From Eupeodes corollae (lineage: Eukaryota > Arthropoda > Insecta > Diptera > Syrphidae), in assembly GCF_945859685.1 (NCBI RefSeq), contig NC_079147.1:239564765-239628764 (forward strand): a stretch of DNA of 64,000 nt. The letters are read 5' to 3'. How positions within the stretch are numbered: position 1 is the stretch's first letter; every line of letters begins with the position of its first letter. Positions 24,515-36,835 of the stretch are shown here, one piece after another. A model generated the notes under the pieces. That model was not told where the DNA came from and searched no databases. It was given only the letters and a program-made list of their open reading frames with translations. A program made the translations under genes and the position numbers.

Positions 24515-25005
24515 AATTAGTCCTCTTCCTCAGTTCTTACACTCGTTGTCAAAGACACTCCATTTGTCAGCTCTTTAGAGAAAGCTAATCGCTTTGCCCA
24601 ACAGTTCGCCGACAATTCAACGCTTCCAGTGAGTTTTATGACGCCGCCTGTACATGAGCGAGTAAGTGATTCTATGGGACCAATCTTTTTTCGCGCTCGT
24701 ACTGTGGCAAGAGTTCTTAAAGCTCTCAAGATTCATAAATCCGCTGGTCCGGATATTATCGCCGCTATTGTTCTGTGTCTTTCAACCACTATGTAAGCTT
24801 TTTCATCTATCCGTCTCCTCAGGTCTCGTTCCGATTGGATGGAAAACTGCAATTGTCCAGTCTATCCCCAAAAAAGGCGAATCTTCCTCATTCTCTAACT
24901 ACCGATCGTTTGCACTTGCGTCCCTTCGTTCCAAGGTCATGGAAACGCTGATCAGCTCAAGAAATATCTTGAAGATTGAAAGCTTCTTAATACCCGTCAG
25001 TACGG
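24515..25005 (+). pseudogene. CR1/L2-like LINE fragment, RT N-terminal region (copy 2)
   Basis: Plus-strand fragment with a TRTVARVLKALKIHKSAGPD-type segment (about 24690-24760, shifted), LCKLFHLSVSSGLVPIGWKTA and IVQSIPKKGESSSFSNYRSF (about 24800-24915). It ends near RQYGC at 25005. It is truncated at both ends and abuts the endonuclease start of copy 3 in the same orientation, so the two are in tandem. Stops and shifts are present. Confidence 0.8.
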
Positions 25006-27330
25006 CTGTCACTGCAATGGCTGGAAATTTCAGTATAAATTATTGTAATATTCATGGGCTTAGATCGAATTTTCTTTCTGTGTACTCCCATACTGCTTTA
25101 AACAGGCCAGCTGTATTGGCACTAAGTGAAACCCAAGTGGGTGAGGATTCCGATTCCACTGAATTCTTTATTCACGGGTATAACTTGATGCCATTATTCT
25201 TTTCCCACCATGGTCTCGCCATATACATTAGGAATGATGTTGCTTATGAGTTTTTGCTACAATAGGGTCTCTGCACCAATTCTTTTTTCAATTTTATGTG
25301 GTTTAAATTTTCCGTGAACAAGCAAATCATTCACTATTGCTTCCTCAATCGAAGCCCCAATCTAGACAGAGTGTTAACTTCTCTTGAATTTAATGCTTTG
25401 TCTGATTCCATCCAAAGAATTGTTTCGTCCTATCCTCGCACTGAAATTGTTGTGACGGGCGATTTCAATGTACACAATTCTTCAGGGCTTCAACATTCGG
25501 CCCAGTCAACACCAGAAGGAGTATCGGACGTGGTAGGTCGAGCAGAAAACACTCTTGACTTGTTTCTTACCTCTGACCCTGGTAAGTACACTATAAGTGT
25601 TCTATCTCCTCTAGGCACATCTGACCATTGTGTCATATCAGCAAGTTTCTCGTGTAAAAACTCTCCAGTTAAAGAAAGAGCTCCTAAGAGTATCGTTTGG
25701 CAGTACGAGACAGCCAACTGGACGGTCTAAATAATTATTTTATGATCTTTAACTGGTCAGATGCTTCCTCGATAGTGACGTTGACGTCAGCGCCGATATG
25801 ATCACAAGTTTGATTCTCCTGGGAATGAGAACTTTTATCCCGAATAGTGTTAAAAGCATCAGACCTAAGGAAAACGCACGGTTTGATGGCAGCTGTAAAG
25901 ATGTTATTAGGGTCAAGAAGGTAAGTTTCCGTTGTTTTAAAGCCAATCCAACTGAGGAAAACCGGAATAAGTTCAAGCAAGCCAGGAAGGCCTGCAACGC
26001 CCATATTTTACATGACCAAAAATTACGGCAAAAAATACTGCAATGTCCCAAAGGTAGTACAAATATTTGGTCATTTGTACAAAATGTGAGGAATTCTTCC
26101 TCTTCCTTGGTTCCTACGCTCGTTGTGAATGACACTCCATTTTTTAGCTCTTTAGAGAAAGAAAATCTCTTTGCTAGGCAGTTCGCCATCAATTCAACGC
26201 TGCCAGAGAGTGTTATGACTCCGTTTGTACTTGATCGAGTTAATGAATCTATGGGGCAAAACTTTTTTCGCACTCGTACTGTAGCAAGAGTCCTAAAAGA
26301 TCTTAACATACATAAATCTGCTGGTCCGGATGGTATCCCCGCTATTGTTCTGAAGAGGTGTTCTTCATCACTGGCAAAACCACTGTGTAAGCTTGTTCAT
26401 CTGTTCTACTCCTCAGGGCTCGTTCCGGGTGGATGGAAAACCGCATTTGTCCAGCCTATTCCCATAAAAGGCGAATCTTCCTCACTGAAGTTGCACTTAC
26501 GTCCCTTCTTTCCAAGGTCATGGAAACGTTGCTTACTTATCAGCTCAAGAAATAATAATCTTAATGACCGACAATACGGCTTTCGTAGCAATAGGTCTAC
26601 TGGTGATCTCATGGTTCATCTCACCAAACAGTGGAACAAATTCCTACATCGTTTAAGAGAAAGTAAGATTATTGCACTGCAACGACAAAATATGATAGGC
26701 TGATTAAATTCCGATCTAAACAGCATTGTTCAATGGGGAATAAGAAACCGCGTTGAATTTAATGCTTCGAAAACGCAATGCTGTCTTGTAACGTTAAAGC
26801 GAAATATACCCCCCTGCCATTATCCACAGATGGCACTTGCATCGAGGAAACTGAACATCTCGGTATGTGTGTTACCAACAGCCTCTTGTGGAATGATCAC
26901 ATACGCTATGTCGCCAAAAATGCTGCAAGATGTTTGGGTTTTCTAAGGCGATGCAAGAAGTTTTTCTGCCCCTCTGGCTGTTATTTACAAGACTTATATC
27001 CGTCCAAAGATTGAGTGTAACTCCCATATCTGGGCTGGTGCTCCTGCAACTTATTTAAGCCTCTTGGATAGTATTGAACGTATATCATTTAGATTGATTG
27101 GTGATATTACCATCATAAAATCATTTACTTCACTTGAACATCGTCGAAATGTTTCTTGTCTCACCCTCTATTACCGTTATTTTAATGTTTTATGCTCTAA
27201 AGAAATAGTCAGCTGCATTCCTCCCCTTAAACAGTTCAACCGTAATACTCGAGCTTCTAGGAATTCTCATCAATTTACCCTCGAGTCCAACTTCGGTCAT
27301 CATTTTAATAACTTAGTTTTTGGTTAAAGT
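25006..27330 (+). pseudogene. CR1/L2-like LINE, endonuclease to 3' end with RT core deleted (copy 3)
   Basis: This copy starts near the endonuclease N-terminus (SINYCNIHGLRSNF at 25031; LALSETQVGED, with the catalytic-type E, near 25120; VVTGDFNVHNSS near 25455; TSDHCVISASF near 25620). One stop at 25263 splits the domain. A 301-codon open frame at 25798-26703 covers the linker and RT N-terminus (HKSAGPDGIPAIVLKR; SSGLVPGGWKTAFVQPIPIK; NDRQYGFRSNRSTGDLMVHL). It then joins SDLNSIVQWGIRNRVEFNAS near 26710, so the RT palm with FADD is deleted. The tail LEHRRNVSCLTLYYRYFN ... NRNTRASRNSHQFTLESNF ends near 27327. The clade call rests on the C-terminal motif. Not functional. Confidence 0.85.
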
Positions 27331-27417
27331 ATTTAAAACAATTTTCGAACAATGAATTGCATTAACAAAGATTCTAGCCTGTCTCATTTTTTAAAGTTCT
27401 TAGTCACAAGAATCTTT

Positions 27418-30400
27418 GTTAGTTAGTTAGTTAATATGGTTTGGCTTAAAGCCGTCTACCAGAATGAAATTATAACAATATTATACATTTCTTACTTCGA
27501 CTATTCGGTTTCTATAATTCAGTGCCATCGTTGTGTATTTATACAATTTCTTCCAACCAAGACTTCCATTCAAAATACATAAAACTTCGCTCATAGTCAT
27601 TATGGATTTACCGAAGAATCTGACTCGAAATTCACTTAGAATCGGGCATCTGGCAATCAAATGATTAATATCTTCTCTTTCCTTGAGGTTGCAAATATCG
27701 CACAAAATAGGTATAGGTCCGGGCGATATGGAATGTAGTTAGGGTTGATCATTTCCCCTCTTACTTTAAATATCGTACTTATCATTGAAAGCGGTAATCT
27801 GTTTAAGAAGTAGGAGCTTCCTTGTAAGTTGTAGTCGAGCTGGCTATATATCGTCCTATACTGAGAATATTGAGCTTCCAAGGTATAACCACTGTAAGCT
27901 GAGCGCGCTACACCACCCAGTAAATTTTGAAACATGTTTCTCAGAATAGTGGGTCCGATACCTGGTTGAATCTGCAACCTTTCTCCACACTCAACGCCTA
28001 TTTCTTCCCATTTTTTGACGAGGTTGCCTCTTAAAGTAATTATGGACTTGAGGATCAATTTGGGTAGTCTTGTTTCATCCATCTCCAGCAGCTTCATTAT
28101 ATAATCGAAGTGAAATTTTAGCGTATTTAAGAATAACGGTGGCATTGTAGTTTCAAGGTGCACCATGTAATTTGGAGTACAGGCCGGCAACCGAAAAATG
28201 CGTTTAAGAAAATATCTTTAAAACTTTTCAACAACATCAAACTGCCAGCAACCCCACACTTGAGCACCATACAACATGATGGAAGAAGCAGTGGCACGAA
28301 ATATCTAGATCTTTGCGCTATGGTCCACAAACCTACTCTCTATGCAACGTCCCCAGATTGAAGAAATAGCTCTCTTTGCCTCAGCTAATTTAGTTTCGAA
28401 ATGTTTTTTAAAATTAAGGTTAGCACAGATCAATACACCGAGATACTTATACTCTCGAACAATTTCCAAATTCTGACCCTTGTAGGTCCACCTTTCGTTT
28501 CTCGAGTATCTTCCACCTCCATCCCTGAAGATCATCATTTTAGACTTTCTAAGGTTAACAGTCAGGTTCCAAAGATCACAGTAGCGCTCCAGACGGTTGA
28601 TCATGAGCTGCATTCCGTCAACTGATTCCGCCAGAAAAACTATGTCGTCAGCGAAAATGAGGCACGGTATTCGTAAACTTCCGAACTCAATACCCCCTCC
28701 CACTTCCTCGACAATGTCATTTATAAACAAAATGAACAGCAAAGTACTCAACACACATCCTTGCCTTACTCCCATTTCTGCTTCAAAGTCTTTTGATGTA
28801 AATTGTTCGTCCCAAACATAAGACACATTGTTTTCATACATTGCTTTCAGCAGATTCACAACTTTGCTTGAGATACCCAAGGTATAGAGCTTATAGAATA
28901 TCGCTGCACGGGCAATGGAGTCAAAAGCAGCTCTGAAATCTACGAAGAAAGCATATAGCTTCTTCCTTTTGCTTTTAAAGTAATCGGCAATGTGAAATAA
29001 GGTGAAAATCTGATCTACAGTCGAGTGGTTTTTCCTAAAACCAGCTTGGAACATGTTGAGTATGTTTCTGTGGTTAACCCACTCTGTTAGCCTTTTAAAA
29101 ATAAGTGCACTGAATAACTTCACTGAAGAATTCAAAAAAGAAATGCCCCTGTAATTCTCTGGATTATCGTACGCATCTTTCTTATGCAGCGGATAGATAA
29201 TTGCTTTTTTAAAGCAGGCTGGCACCTCTGCGGTTTCGAAAATTCTATTGAATTCTTTGGTGAGTGAAAACAGGTACTCGGACGTACAGTTTATATAGAA
29301 TTCTGAAGGAATCCTGTCATTTCCTGGGGCTTTACCAGATCTGTTTTTTTCTAAAGCAGTCCGAAGTTCCAGCACTGTAAACGGTTAATCAAGGATATCG
29401 TCTAAGAAAACCGGAGCAGCATATTGAGGCAGGGGTGAAAACTGCGCAGTGTTGAGTAAACTTTTAAAGTAATCCTGAAGCTCGGTTGCGTGCAGTAAAG
29501 ATCCAATCCTACTATGCCGTCCGTTAATTGCTTTAGCCGCTTTCCAGAATTCTGCCGAAGACATCGCTGAGTTTAAGCGTTGTATGGATTGTGTTTGTAC
29601 TCTTTGTTCGCAGACGCATACATAGTCTTAAAGACATGCAAGTTATATTTTCTCAGAAGCTGCTTTAAAGCATTCCAAGTCAAACCATTCTTGTTTAAAA
29701 TCATTCTTCTGCTTCCAGTTATTGGTTACTGGGACTGCAGTTTTCATTATGTCAGTAAGTCTGGTCATGTTTAAATTATCACCCTCTGAGCTATGTTTTC
29801 TCAGTTCCTCATTTAAATTAGTTTGGTAAGCCCGTACAAAATTTGAACTATTACTCCAATGTAGCTTTGGAAGGAGCTCAAGCGACTTGGAACAAGATAA
29901 TTCATCCGCCGGCCTTGAATTGCATGTGATTTCTTAAGGCATATGCTCCGAAAAAGTTTGCTGCCCAACACTAAAACTTCTCAAAAGATCATTCCACCTT
30001 CCAGAAACTATCCCATAGTCAATGAGTGAATACGCCGTTCCTCGCATAAACGTGTATTCACCCTTAACATCTCCTGCACAACTTCCATTCAAAACTCTAG
30101 CATCTAAAGAGTCCGCTAAATCCAATATTTTAGTACCTTAACCATCGCATACTTCATGTTTTGACTGACGAATTGAATTAAAAATAACTAAAAATAACTC
30201 CAGCTGATCCGCTTAAAAAGCTATTCTGTGAGCAGCCAATCCTGGCGTTAAAGTCACCGACAAGTAATAGATCCCCGGAGTTTAAGGATGAAAGTCCGTC
30301 GCATAGTTTGTCTAAATCTCTCTGCCAGTGATTACAATTTAGATATATAGGAGTGATATACACTTTCGAACCGTTATACGTGACCTCCAATACATTAATT

Positions 30401-30668
30401 CCTTCCCTATGCACAAAATTTAAGGATAATCCACAAAGTCCTTTTCGGAAACCAAGAAGCTGCCCTCCACTTCCTCTCCCATACGTATTTGTTTTCACCG
30501 CTGGCACCCATTTTAGCTTAAAATTATTAAAAATACCTTCAAATTTCTCTATCTCATTATCTAACACATGCGTTTCCACAAGTAAAAATATATCAAAGCT
30601 TTTAATGTAACTAAAGAAATTCATAATAAAATACCTAATATTCTTAAATCTAAAGTATTAATTTGATT
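27418..30668 (-). mobile_element. Nearly complete LINE (APE-type endonuclease plus RT), minus strand
   Basis: The best preserved LINE in the window. From 30668 downward: endonuclease (FDIFLLVETHVLDNE near 30590; GRGSGGQLLGFRKGL near 30470; LLVGDFNARIG near 30255; FSEHMP near 29945), a linker (NSAMSSAEFWKAAKAINGR near 29540), one in-frame stop near 29387, a 356-codon RT (28305-29375), a second post-RT frame (27657-28190) and a C-terminal CDIC-x9-H-x4-C motif (27700-27640). It ends in a TAAC repeat tail at 27418-27434. Only a few stops or shifts separate the blocks. The 5' UTR and any ORF1 are not seen. I could not assign the clade. Confidence 0.85.
28305..29375 (-). CDS. LINE reverse transcriptase, 356 codons open
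   Basis: Uninterrupted RT segment of the LINE at 27418-30668. In order: KAPGNDRIPSEFY (finger region), ENYRGISFLNSSVKLFSALI, AGFRKNHSTVDQIFTL, AFFVDFRAAFDSIAR (first catalytic Asp), MGVRQGCVLSTLLFILFIND, LIFADDIVFLAE (catalytic FADD, near 28640) and YKYLGVLI. All core RT motifs are present, and only a stop just upstream and a shift downstream break the full polyprotein. The open stretch has no true start; translation would come from the longer ORF2. This suggests a younger insertion than its neighbours. Confidence 0.8.
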   Translation of the reverse strand: MLELRTALEKNRSGKAPGNDRIPSEFYINCTSEYLFSLTKEFNRIFETAEVPACFKKAIIYPLHKKDAYDNPENYRGISFLNSSVKLFSALIFKRLTEWVNHRNILNMFQAGFRKNHSTVDQIFTLFHIADYFKSKRKKLYAFFVDFRAAFDSIARAAIFYKLYTLGISSKVVNLLKAMYENNVSYVWDEQFTSKDFEAEMGVRQGCVLSTLLFILFINDIVEEVGGGIEFGSLRIPCLIFADDIVFLAESVDGMQLMINRLERYCDLWNLTVNLRKSKMMIFRDGGGRYSRNERWTYKGQNLEIVREYKYLGVLICANLNFKKHFETKLAEAKRAISSIWGRCIESRFVDHSAKI

Positions 30669-33560
30669 CTGGTAGACTTGATCGCATCATTCTCTCGCAC
30701 TCATGCTTGTGCTTTGACCCAAAAGCTTTACAGCCGATCTTTGTTATTTCATACGTTTTGTAACAAATCTTTTGTTTATAAAGATGACTTTAACTTTTAA
30801 CTTAAATAAAAAATACGACGATTTTTTTGTCAAAAAAGTTACAAAATCAAATGAAAATAAATTGTTAATTGTAAAGAAATGTTAACAACAATTTAAACCC
30901 TTGAAAAAATTCTGCTAAAAATTCAAAAATTCAAACAATTTATTTTTACGACTGATGTGTCACATCTGCCGACTTTTAGTTGACCATTAACTTGAGCGAA
31001 AATTGTGGGATAAAACGTTAAACCTTTTTTTTTGAAACTCTGTTTTTTTTTTATACTGGAATATAAGGAGAGGTTTTTAAAAACACACTCATATCCACCT
31101 AATACCAATAACAGTAATAATAATAATAATTTCCAACATTGCGTCTTGCATGCTATTTAACGTTTTGATTGCATATAAATATGCAAATTGCTATGCTCGT
31201 CTTATAGAAAAGTAATACAACCTGCTAACGAATTCCATACGTCACCTCTCTAACACTCCAAAATTCCACAACATTAACATGCACAAACTCAGCGCAGCTT
31301 ATCCTTTGCACAAAATATAATAATTCTAGAATTGATAATCCAGACCAGACACAGACCTAGAGCCAGACCCGAACCAGAACCAGAACCAGAACTCTTGCAA
31401 AACCAAAGGAATATGTAGGGAAAATAAAAACTTCCTTTTTTTTTGTATATAAACATTTTGTTCCTTTTTGTTGTTGATACTTTTTGATTTGAAAGTCATA
31501 TCCTTTTCGCAACCAACCCAACCCCAATCGAAATTGAAACCCACTCACCGACCAGGACGATGCTATACAAATACACCATGCGAGTGAGTCGCTGGTGCTT
31601 GCTGCGCTTGCTGGCATGTTTTGGGTCACGCGCGAAACCAGCACGTCAGTATTCAAAACAACACGTGATTCCTTTTGCATGTCAATGGTGCGGCTACACC
31701 GCCGCCGCACCGCGGCGCTCTAGGGTGCCACAAAAACACTCGTGATGTAGTGTATGTGGGTTAGTAATTGCTTAGACTTGTATAAAGGACATTTTTTTCT
31801 TCTGTGTTTTGTTGTATGACTTTTAAAGTCCTTCGAACCCTTGAAACAGTCACACACACAAAAAAAAGTTTGTCCAAATCAAGACTTTGTATGCTTCAAA
31901 GCCTCACTCTGCAACTTCATATATTGACTAACAAGCCTCGTCTTTGATGTGAAAAAAGAGACCATTGTTCCTCCTCTGCGAGGGAATTTTTTAAATGGGA
32001 CCGCTTTAAATTGAGACTCCATCAATTGTGTTTATGTTGCAATTAAGTTCACATAAGGCCAGATCCTATATCTATGGTGTATAACCAAACCAAAGCACTT
32101 AGCGTTAAGTAGTTAAATATAGTACCAACGACTTATGCTCCCAGACATTTTAGCGAATAAACTAGTATGCTTTTCACTAAATTAACGTTGCCATAAACGC
32201 TTGACATACCGACTACAAGCAACGACGACATTTTGATCAAAATAGCGTAAGTCGCTTTCAGTCTACGACGACAACGAAGCGATGGATGAAAATTTCAAAA
32301 CAATACCCCCAGACTCAGCTCAACTGGAGAGACTTTCTATATTATTTGACTGAGAAAATTCAAAAATAATAGTCCTTCGCAACAAAAACCTATCATCTGA
32401 AGAATTATTCATCATCAGGAGAAGGAGGCATCAGTCTATAGGTACAACTAGAACTTCCCCCTTTTTTATTCTCATTTTTTCGCAACAGATGCATGGAAAA
32501 TAATAACAATAATCGTGTTCCCATTTTTCCCTCTAGATGGGTATGACTATACCTTATAACTTGGGATGGGTATGTCTGCCTTCCGCGATGCATAGGAGAT
32601 TGAAAAAAAGGCTTTCTCATCTCCCATCTGGAAGAAAGATTAAAAATTATACCAAAAATAAAAGCTGAAAAAAGTCTTCTACTTAACTAGATCACTTGAA
32701 ATGCAATAATGACGGATAGCGAGCGTCTTCAAGAAATGCGCTGGTGGTGGGGAAACACTTGTTCTTTTTTAGATTTTGTATCTTGATGCAAGAGAAAACA
32801 ACGACACACAATTGAAAAAAATACTCCCAGTCATGATTCAATCACCAAGTCACTTTAGCTTTGGCCATCGCCATCGTAGTCACCATCACAGTCGTTGTCG
32901 TTGGCGTCTTCTTCGTTGCAATATATTTAGTAAACAACTTTACCCTGCGACGACGATATAAACGATATTCTATCCAAGTTCCAGACAAGCCTTTTGCTTT
33001 ACCTTAACTATATGTGATATGTAAAGCTTTGTTACAAGAAGCGGAAACTCTGGAAACAATGAAAAGAAGTCCAAAAATCTTCCCACTATTGTCTTTGGGT
33101 GTGGGAATAATTAAATATTCCTAAATGGTCGGCGTGTGGTGATGATGGCGATGGTTGATGTACCTAGTTGTAAAGTGTACCTATAGAGTTTTTTTCTGGG
33201 AGTTCATCGTTTTGGTTGTGCGAATTTTTAAATGGATTACTTTGTAACTGAACAGAGCGGGAATATCTGTTAAGAGAGGCCCTGAAATTTGTTGAGAAAT
33301 CTTCAAATAATAATAAATTTCGTAGGGAAATAGTTGAACGATGTTAGAGTTTTTTGAATATTCGATTAACGCAAAAGTCGATAATACTTGAGCTGTATCT
33401 TGAAGTTTTATCGAAAATAGCTCGATACATTTCTTTGAAATTTGGTACTTTTATTATATGTTCGATAATTTTTCCGTCAAATTTATGAAACCGAAAGAGA
33501 CCGAAAGTTTGTAGTTTGGCTAGTTTAACTTCTGCTTTTCGTTCTAAATCAACTATAAGT
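30669..33560. other. Region without recognisable gene
   Basis: AT-rich DNA with a GAACCA repeat (about 31367-31392) and a GC-richer patch near 31560-31740 holding a 61-codon frame without a recognisable domain. TGATGATGG/GTCGTC trinucleotides are common near 32870-32960. No element identified. Confidence 0.45.
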
Positions 33561-35330
33561 TGCTGTCTCCAGTTTCGCACGCTAAGTTGGTTGAGGTCTT
33601 AACCCACCTGAGTGCGCCACCTCTGTCGTGGTCTTCCTCTATTGCGCGAAATTGGATTCGAAGACCTTCCAGGCTGGAGCGTTGAAGTCCATTCGCTCTA
33701 CATGACCTAGATATCTAAGCCGTTGGACTTTAATTCTGCTAACCAGGTTAGTGTCTGTACAGCGACAAATCGTCGTTATATCTTCTCCTCCATTCTCCAT
33801 CTATGCATACGGGACCAAAAATCACCCGCAGAATTTTTCTCTCAAATCATCCTAAGACGCTCTCATCTTTCTTAGACAGGGTCCAGACCTCAGGGCCATA
33901 AATGAGAACTGGGATAATGAGTGTCTTATAGATGGTTATTTTACATGATCGAGAGAGGACTTTACTTCTCAATTGCCTTCTAAGTCCAAAGAAGCAGCGA
34001 TTTGCAAGAGCTATTCTTTGTTTGATTTCAGCGCTGGTGTCGTTGTCTGTATTAATAGCGGTACCTAGGTAGGCAAAGTCCTTAACAACCCCAAAGTTAT
34101 AGCTGTCCATGGTGACGTTTTGTCCAAGACGTCGTTGTTCAGTGTCCTTTTTTGATGACCCATAAACCCATCTTCTTCGCTTCAGTCGCAATGCTCAAAA
34201 ACGCTCCACTGACATCACGCTTTGATCTTCCAATCATGCCAATATCATCTACGTATCCGAGTAATTGGATGGACCTTTGGAAGATTGTGCCTCTAGTGTT
34301 GACGGTTGAGTTTTGCACAATTCTTTCCAGAACGATGTTGAAGAAGTAGCATGACAGTGCATCGCCTGGTCTTAAAACATTTTTTGACATCATATGCATC
34401 GTTGAGATCTTTTACGCCCCGATAGAGCAGCGTGCATTCTCCATCGTCATTCTGCAAAAACGGATAAGTTTGACAGGGATGCCAAAACTAGACATTGCTC
34501 TGTAGAGCTCTTCCCTATAGATGCTGCCATACGAGGCTTAAAAATCCATAAAGAGGTAGTGGGTATCGATTTGAAGATCCTGGGTTTTTTGCAAGATGTG
34601 CCGTAGTGTGAATATTTGGCCGATAGTGGCCTTTCCTGGTTTGAACCTACACTGACAAGGACCTATTAGAGAGGATATCGTATGCGATGTTAAGAGACTG
34701 ATACCTCTGTATTTGGTGCAATTTAGAGGGCTCCAGAAGCTTTCTTTGCCTTCAGTTTAGATATAGCTATCTTCACTTCGTCTAAGTCAGGTAGGCGGAA
34801 TTGTTGATCCGCATCTTCTTGGTTGAGTGGTTCTATCTGTTTTACAGCGGAATTCGGTTCGTCATCGCCGTTATATAAATTGGAGAAGTGATCTTTCCAT
34901 ATTCTCAGCATCGACTACGGTTCTACTACGATGTTCCCCTGATCGTCTTTACAGGCTTCGGTTCGTGGCTGGTACAATTGGCAGGTATTTTTTACATTTT
35001 TGTAAAATTTACGAACCTCATTCCTATTTTCATCTAAGAAGCCGTTGTTCCTCTCTCCTCTTCTGCTCGTAGAGCTCGCGAGCAGCTCTGGTACTTATGT
35101 GCAGCGCCTCTTGTTTTGCTGCGTGCGCTTGCCGGCAATCGTCCTCAATCCAAGGGTTTCGCTGTGGAGGCCATGTGAAACCTAGCGGAATCTCGAATGG
35201 ATGCAACGCAATGTTGCCAATGGTTTTCAATGCTTAATTCATTCAGCATAGGACTCCTTAAGAGGTTATTAGAGACTAGATCGGAAAATGACATGGCAGT
35301 CTCTTGCGATTGTTGCCGTCTAACTGCCGC
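33561..35330 (-). pseudogene. RTE-like LINE-R copy, linker to near 3' end
   Basis: Minus-strand copy missing its endonuclease and the last roughly 90 bp. From 35330: QETAMSFSDLVSNNLLRSPML linker; RNPWIEDDCRQAHAAKQEAL near 35140; DEVKIAISKLKAKKASG near 34760; a decayed palm with RPGDALSCYFFNIVLERIVQNS near 34380; LLGYVDDIGMIGRSKRDVSG near 34270, where the usual YADD reads YVDD; QRRLGQNVTMDSYNFGVVKD; and YKTLIIPVLIYGPEVWTLSKKDES. Shifts occur at several points. Its 5' edge abuts a mariner fossil at 35331. Confidence 0.85.
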
Positions 35331-35790
35331 ACTGAGTTTTTGGTGGGATAGGAAGGGTATCATCCACTATGAGCTGCTCTCATATGACCAGAAGCTTAAT
35401 TCGAACAAGTGGACCGCTTGAAGCAGGTGATCGATTAGGAGTGTCCAGATTTGGCAAACAGGAAGGGTGTAGTGTTCCACCAGGACAACGCCAGACCACA
35501 CACTTCGTTACTTATACATTTTTATTCTTATTGCACTTTTTATTGCATCTATCGCATATAGCCCGAAATATCGTCACATGTTCCTCTTCATGGGGAACTC
35601 ATTTAGTGGTGTAAAATTGAACTCAAAATAGGCTTGTTAAAAGTGGCTGTCCGAGTTCTTCTCAATTAAGGGAGGGGGGGCTTCTAAGAGGGGGTATTAT
35701 GAAAGTTGCAGGCTTAATAGAAAGAGATTATCGAACAAAATGGTGGAAATTTGAACTGAATCCGATCACGGTTTTTATAAACCATTAAAG
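35331..35790 (+). pseudogene. mariner transposase fossil (C-terminal half)
   Basis: Plus-strand translation, with frame changes, follows a mariner D,D34D transposase: VFWWDRKGIIHYELLSYDQ (35335-35395; the second catalytic Asp lies in WWD), a shifted LKQVIDQE-like part, VVFHQDNARPHTSL (about 35470-35512), a weak SHIA-type remnant of the YSPDLAPSD block, KWLSEFFSIKG (about 35639-35672), GIMK near 35697, and EQNGGNLN near 35735-35755. The N-terminal HTH half and both inverted repeats are not found. The left edge is the LINE-R 5' boundary, so LINE insertion or rearrangement removed the rest. Confidence 0.8.
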
Positions 35791-36811
35791 AAAGAAGGGA
35801 GGAGAAGTCTTAGACCATTGATGATCTGAAGGAAAATATTCGTACCATAACTATTGCCATGCCACCCAAGATGTTAAAAAAGTGGGGAAAAACGCAGAGG
35901 ATATCGCATGTTTTCCTCTGGTACACAAAAGCTGCTTTTTGACTGATGTTTTGTTCAGAATTTTAATTCTCTGTTTCCTTCAAAAAGATAACGACGACTT
36001 TGTGGTCACCATTCTTGATTGTATGTTTTTAACTCGAAATTGATTGTTATAATAAGAAATAAATTTTAATTTGTCGAAGTGAATATTTTGACATATCCTC
36101 GTCACATGCCAAAGTAGTTAGGATCGATTCTCATCCATTCAAGAACGAAAAAGCTATCTGGTTTGAAAATACAATATGAGTTGTTACCTGTGGCCTTGCT
36201 AACATGGTAAGAAAAAATCAAAACATCAAATCAGGACATTCCATGGGCAAGTATACATGAGTTGGTTGGTAAGCCTTCTACAATCCTAAAAAACAAAGAG
36301 AAAACAAAAGCAACGCTTTCTATTGTTGAAGTCTTGACTCCCTTATATCACCTGCTACTTAAATTTATTATTTAAAACAACATCGTGCCTTCATGCTACA
36401 TTTGTATGTTTATTTTGTAAACCAGTATTAACACTTGTAAGTCTGTACTTAATAACAAAAATCTTCCATTAGTGTCACATAGCCGTTGGCATCAGTTTTA
36501 AACTGCCTTAACCTATTTATATTTGTTTTTATGCAAAGTTTCATGTCAATGTCATTATAATAAACACCTTATAATAGGCAACAATGATATACCCAAAACC
36601 AGGCAGCACCTAAAAATATGCTACTAATTTGAGTTCTAAAAAAAATACATTGAATATTTAATTATAATTGTTACCATCGATTAGCTCGAATGAGCTGTGA
36701 ATGAGATATTTTACCACAGTAAAAAGTGGCTTTTAGTAATTTCCAGTCTTGTAACTACCTCCACTAAAAACATCAAGTCATAATATTGCTTCGTTACGAG
36801 CCGAAGCGGGG

Positions 36812-36835
36812 ACAAACAAACAAACAAACAAACAG
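36812..36835. repeat. ACAA tetranucleotide microsatellite
   Basis: About six ACAA units. Confidence 0.9.

Noticed and set aside
33344..33580. 78-codon minus-strand frame
   Set aside because: Its first residues (RNWRQQL) are the truncated end of LINE-R and the rest is read-through into flanking DNA.
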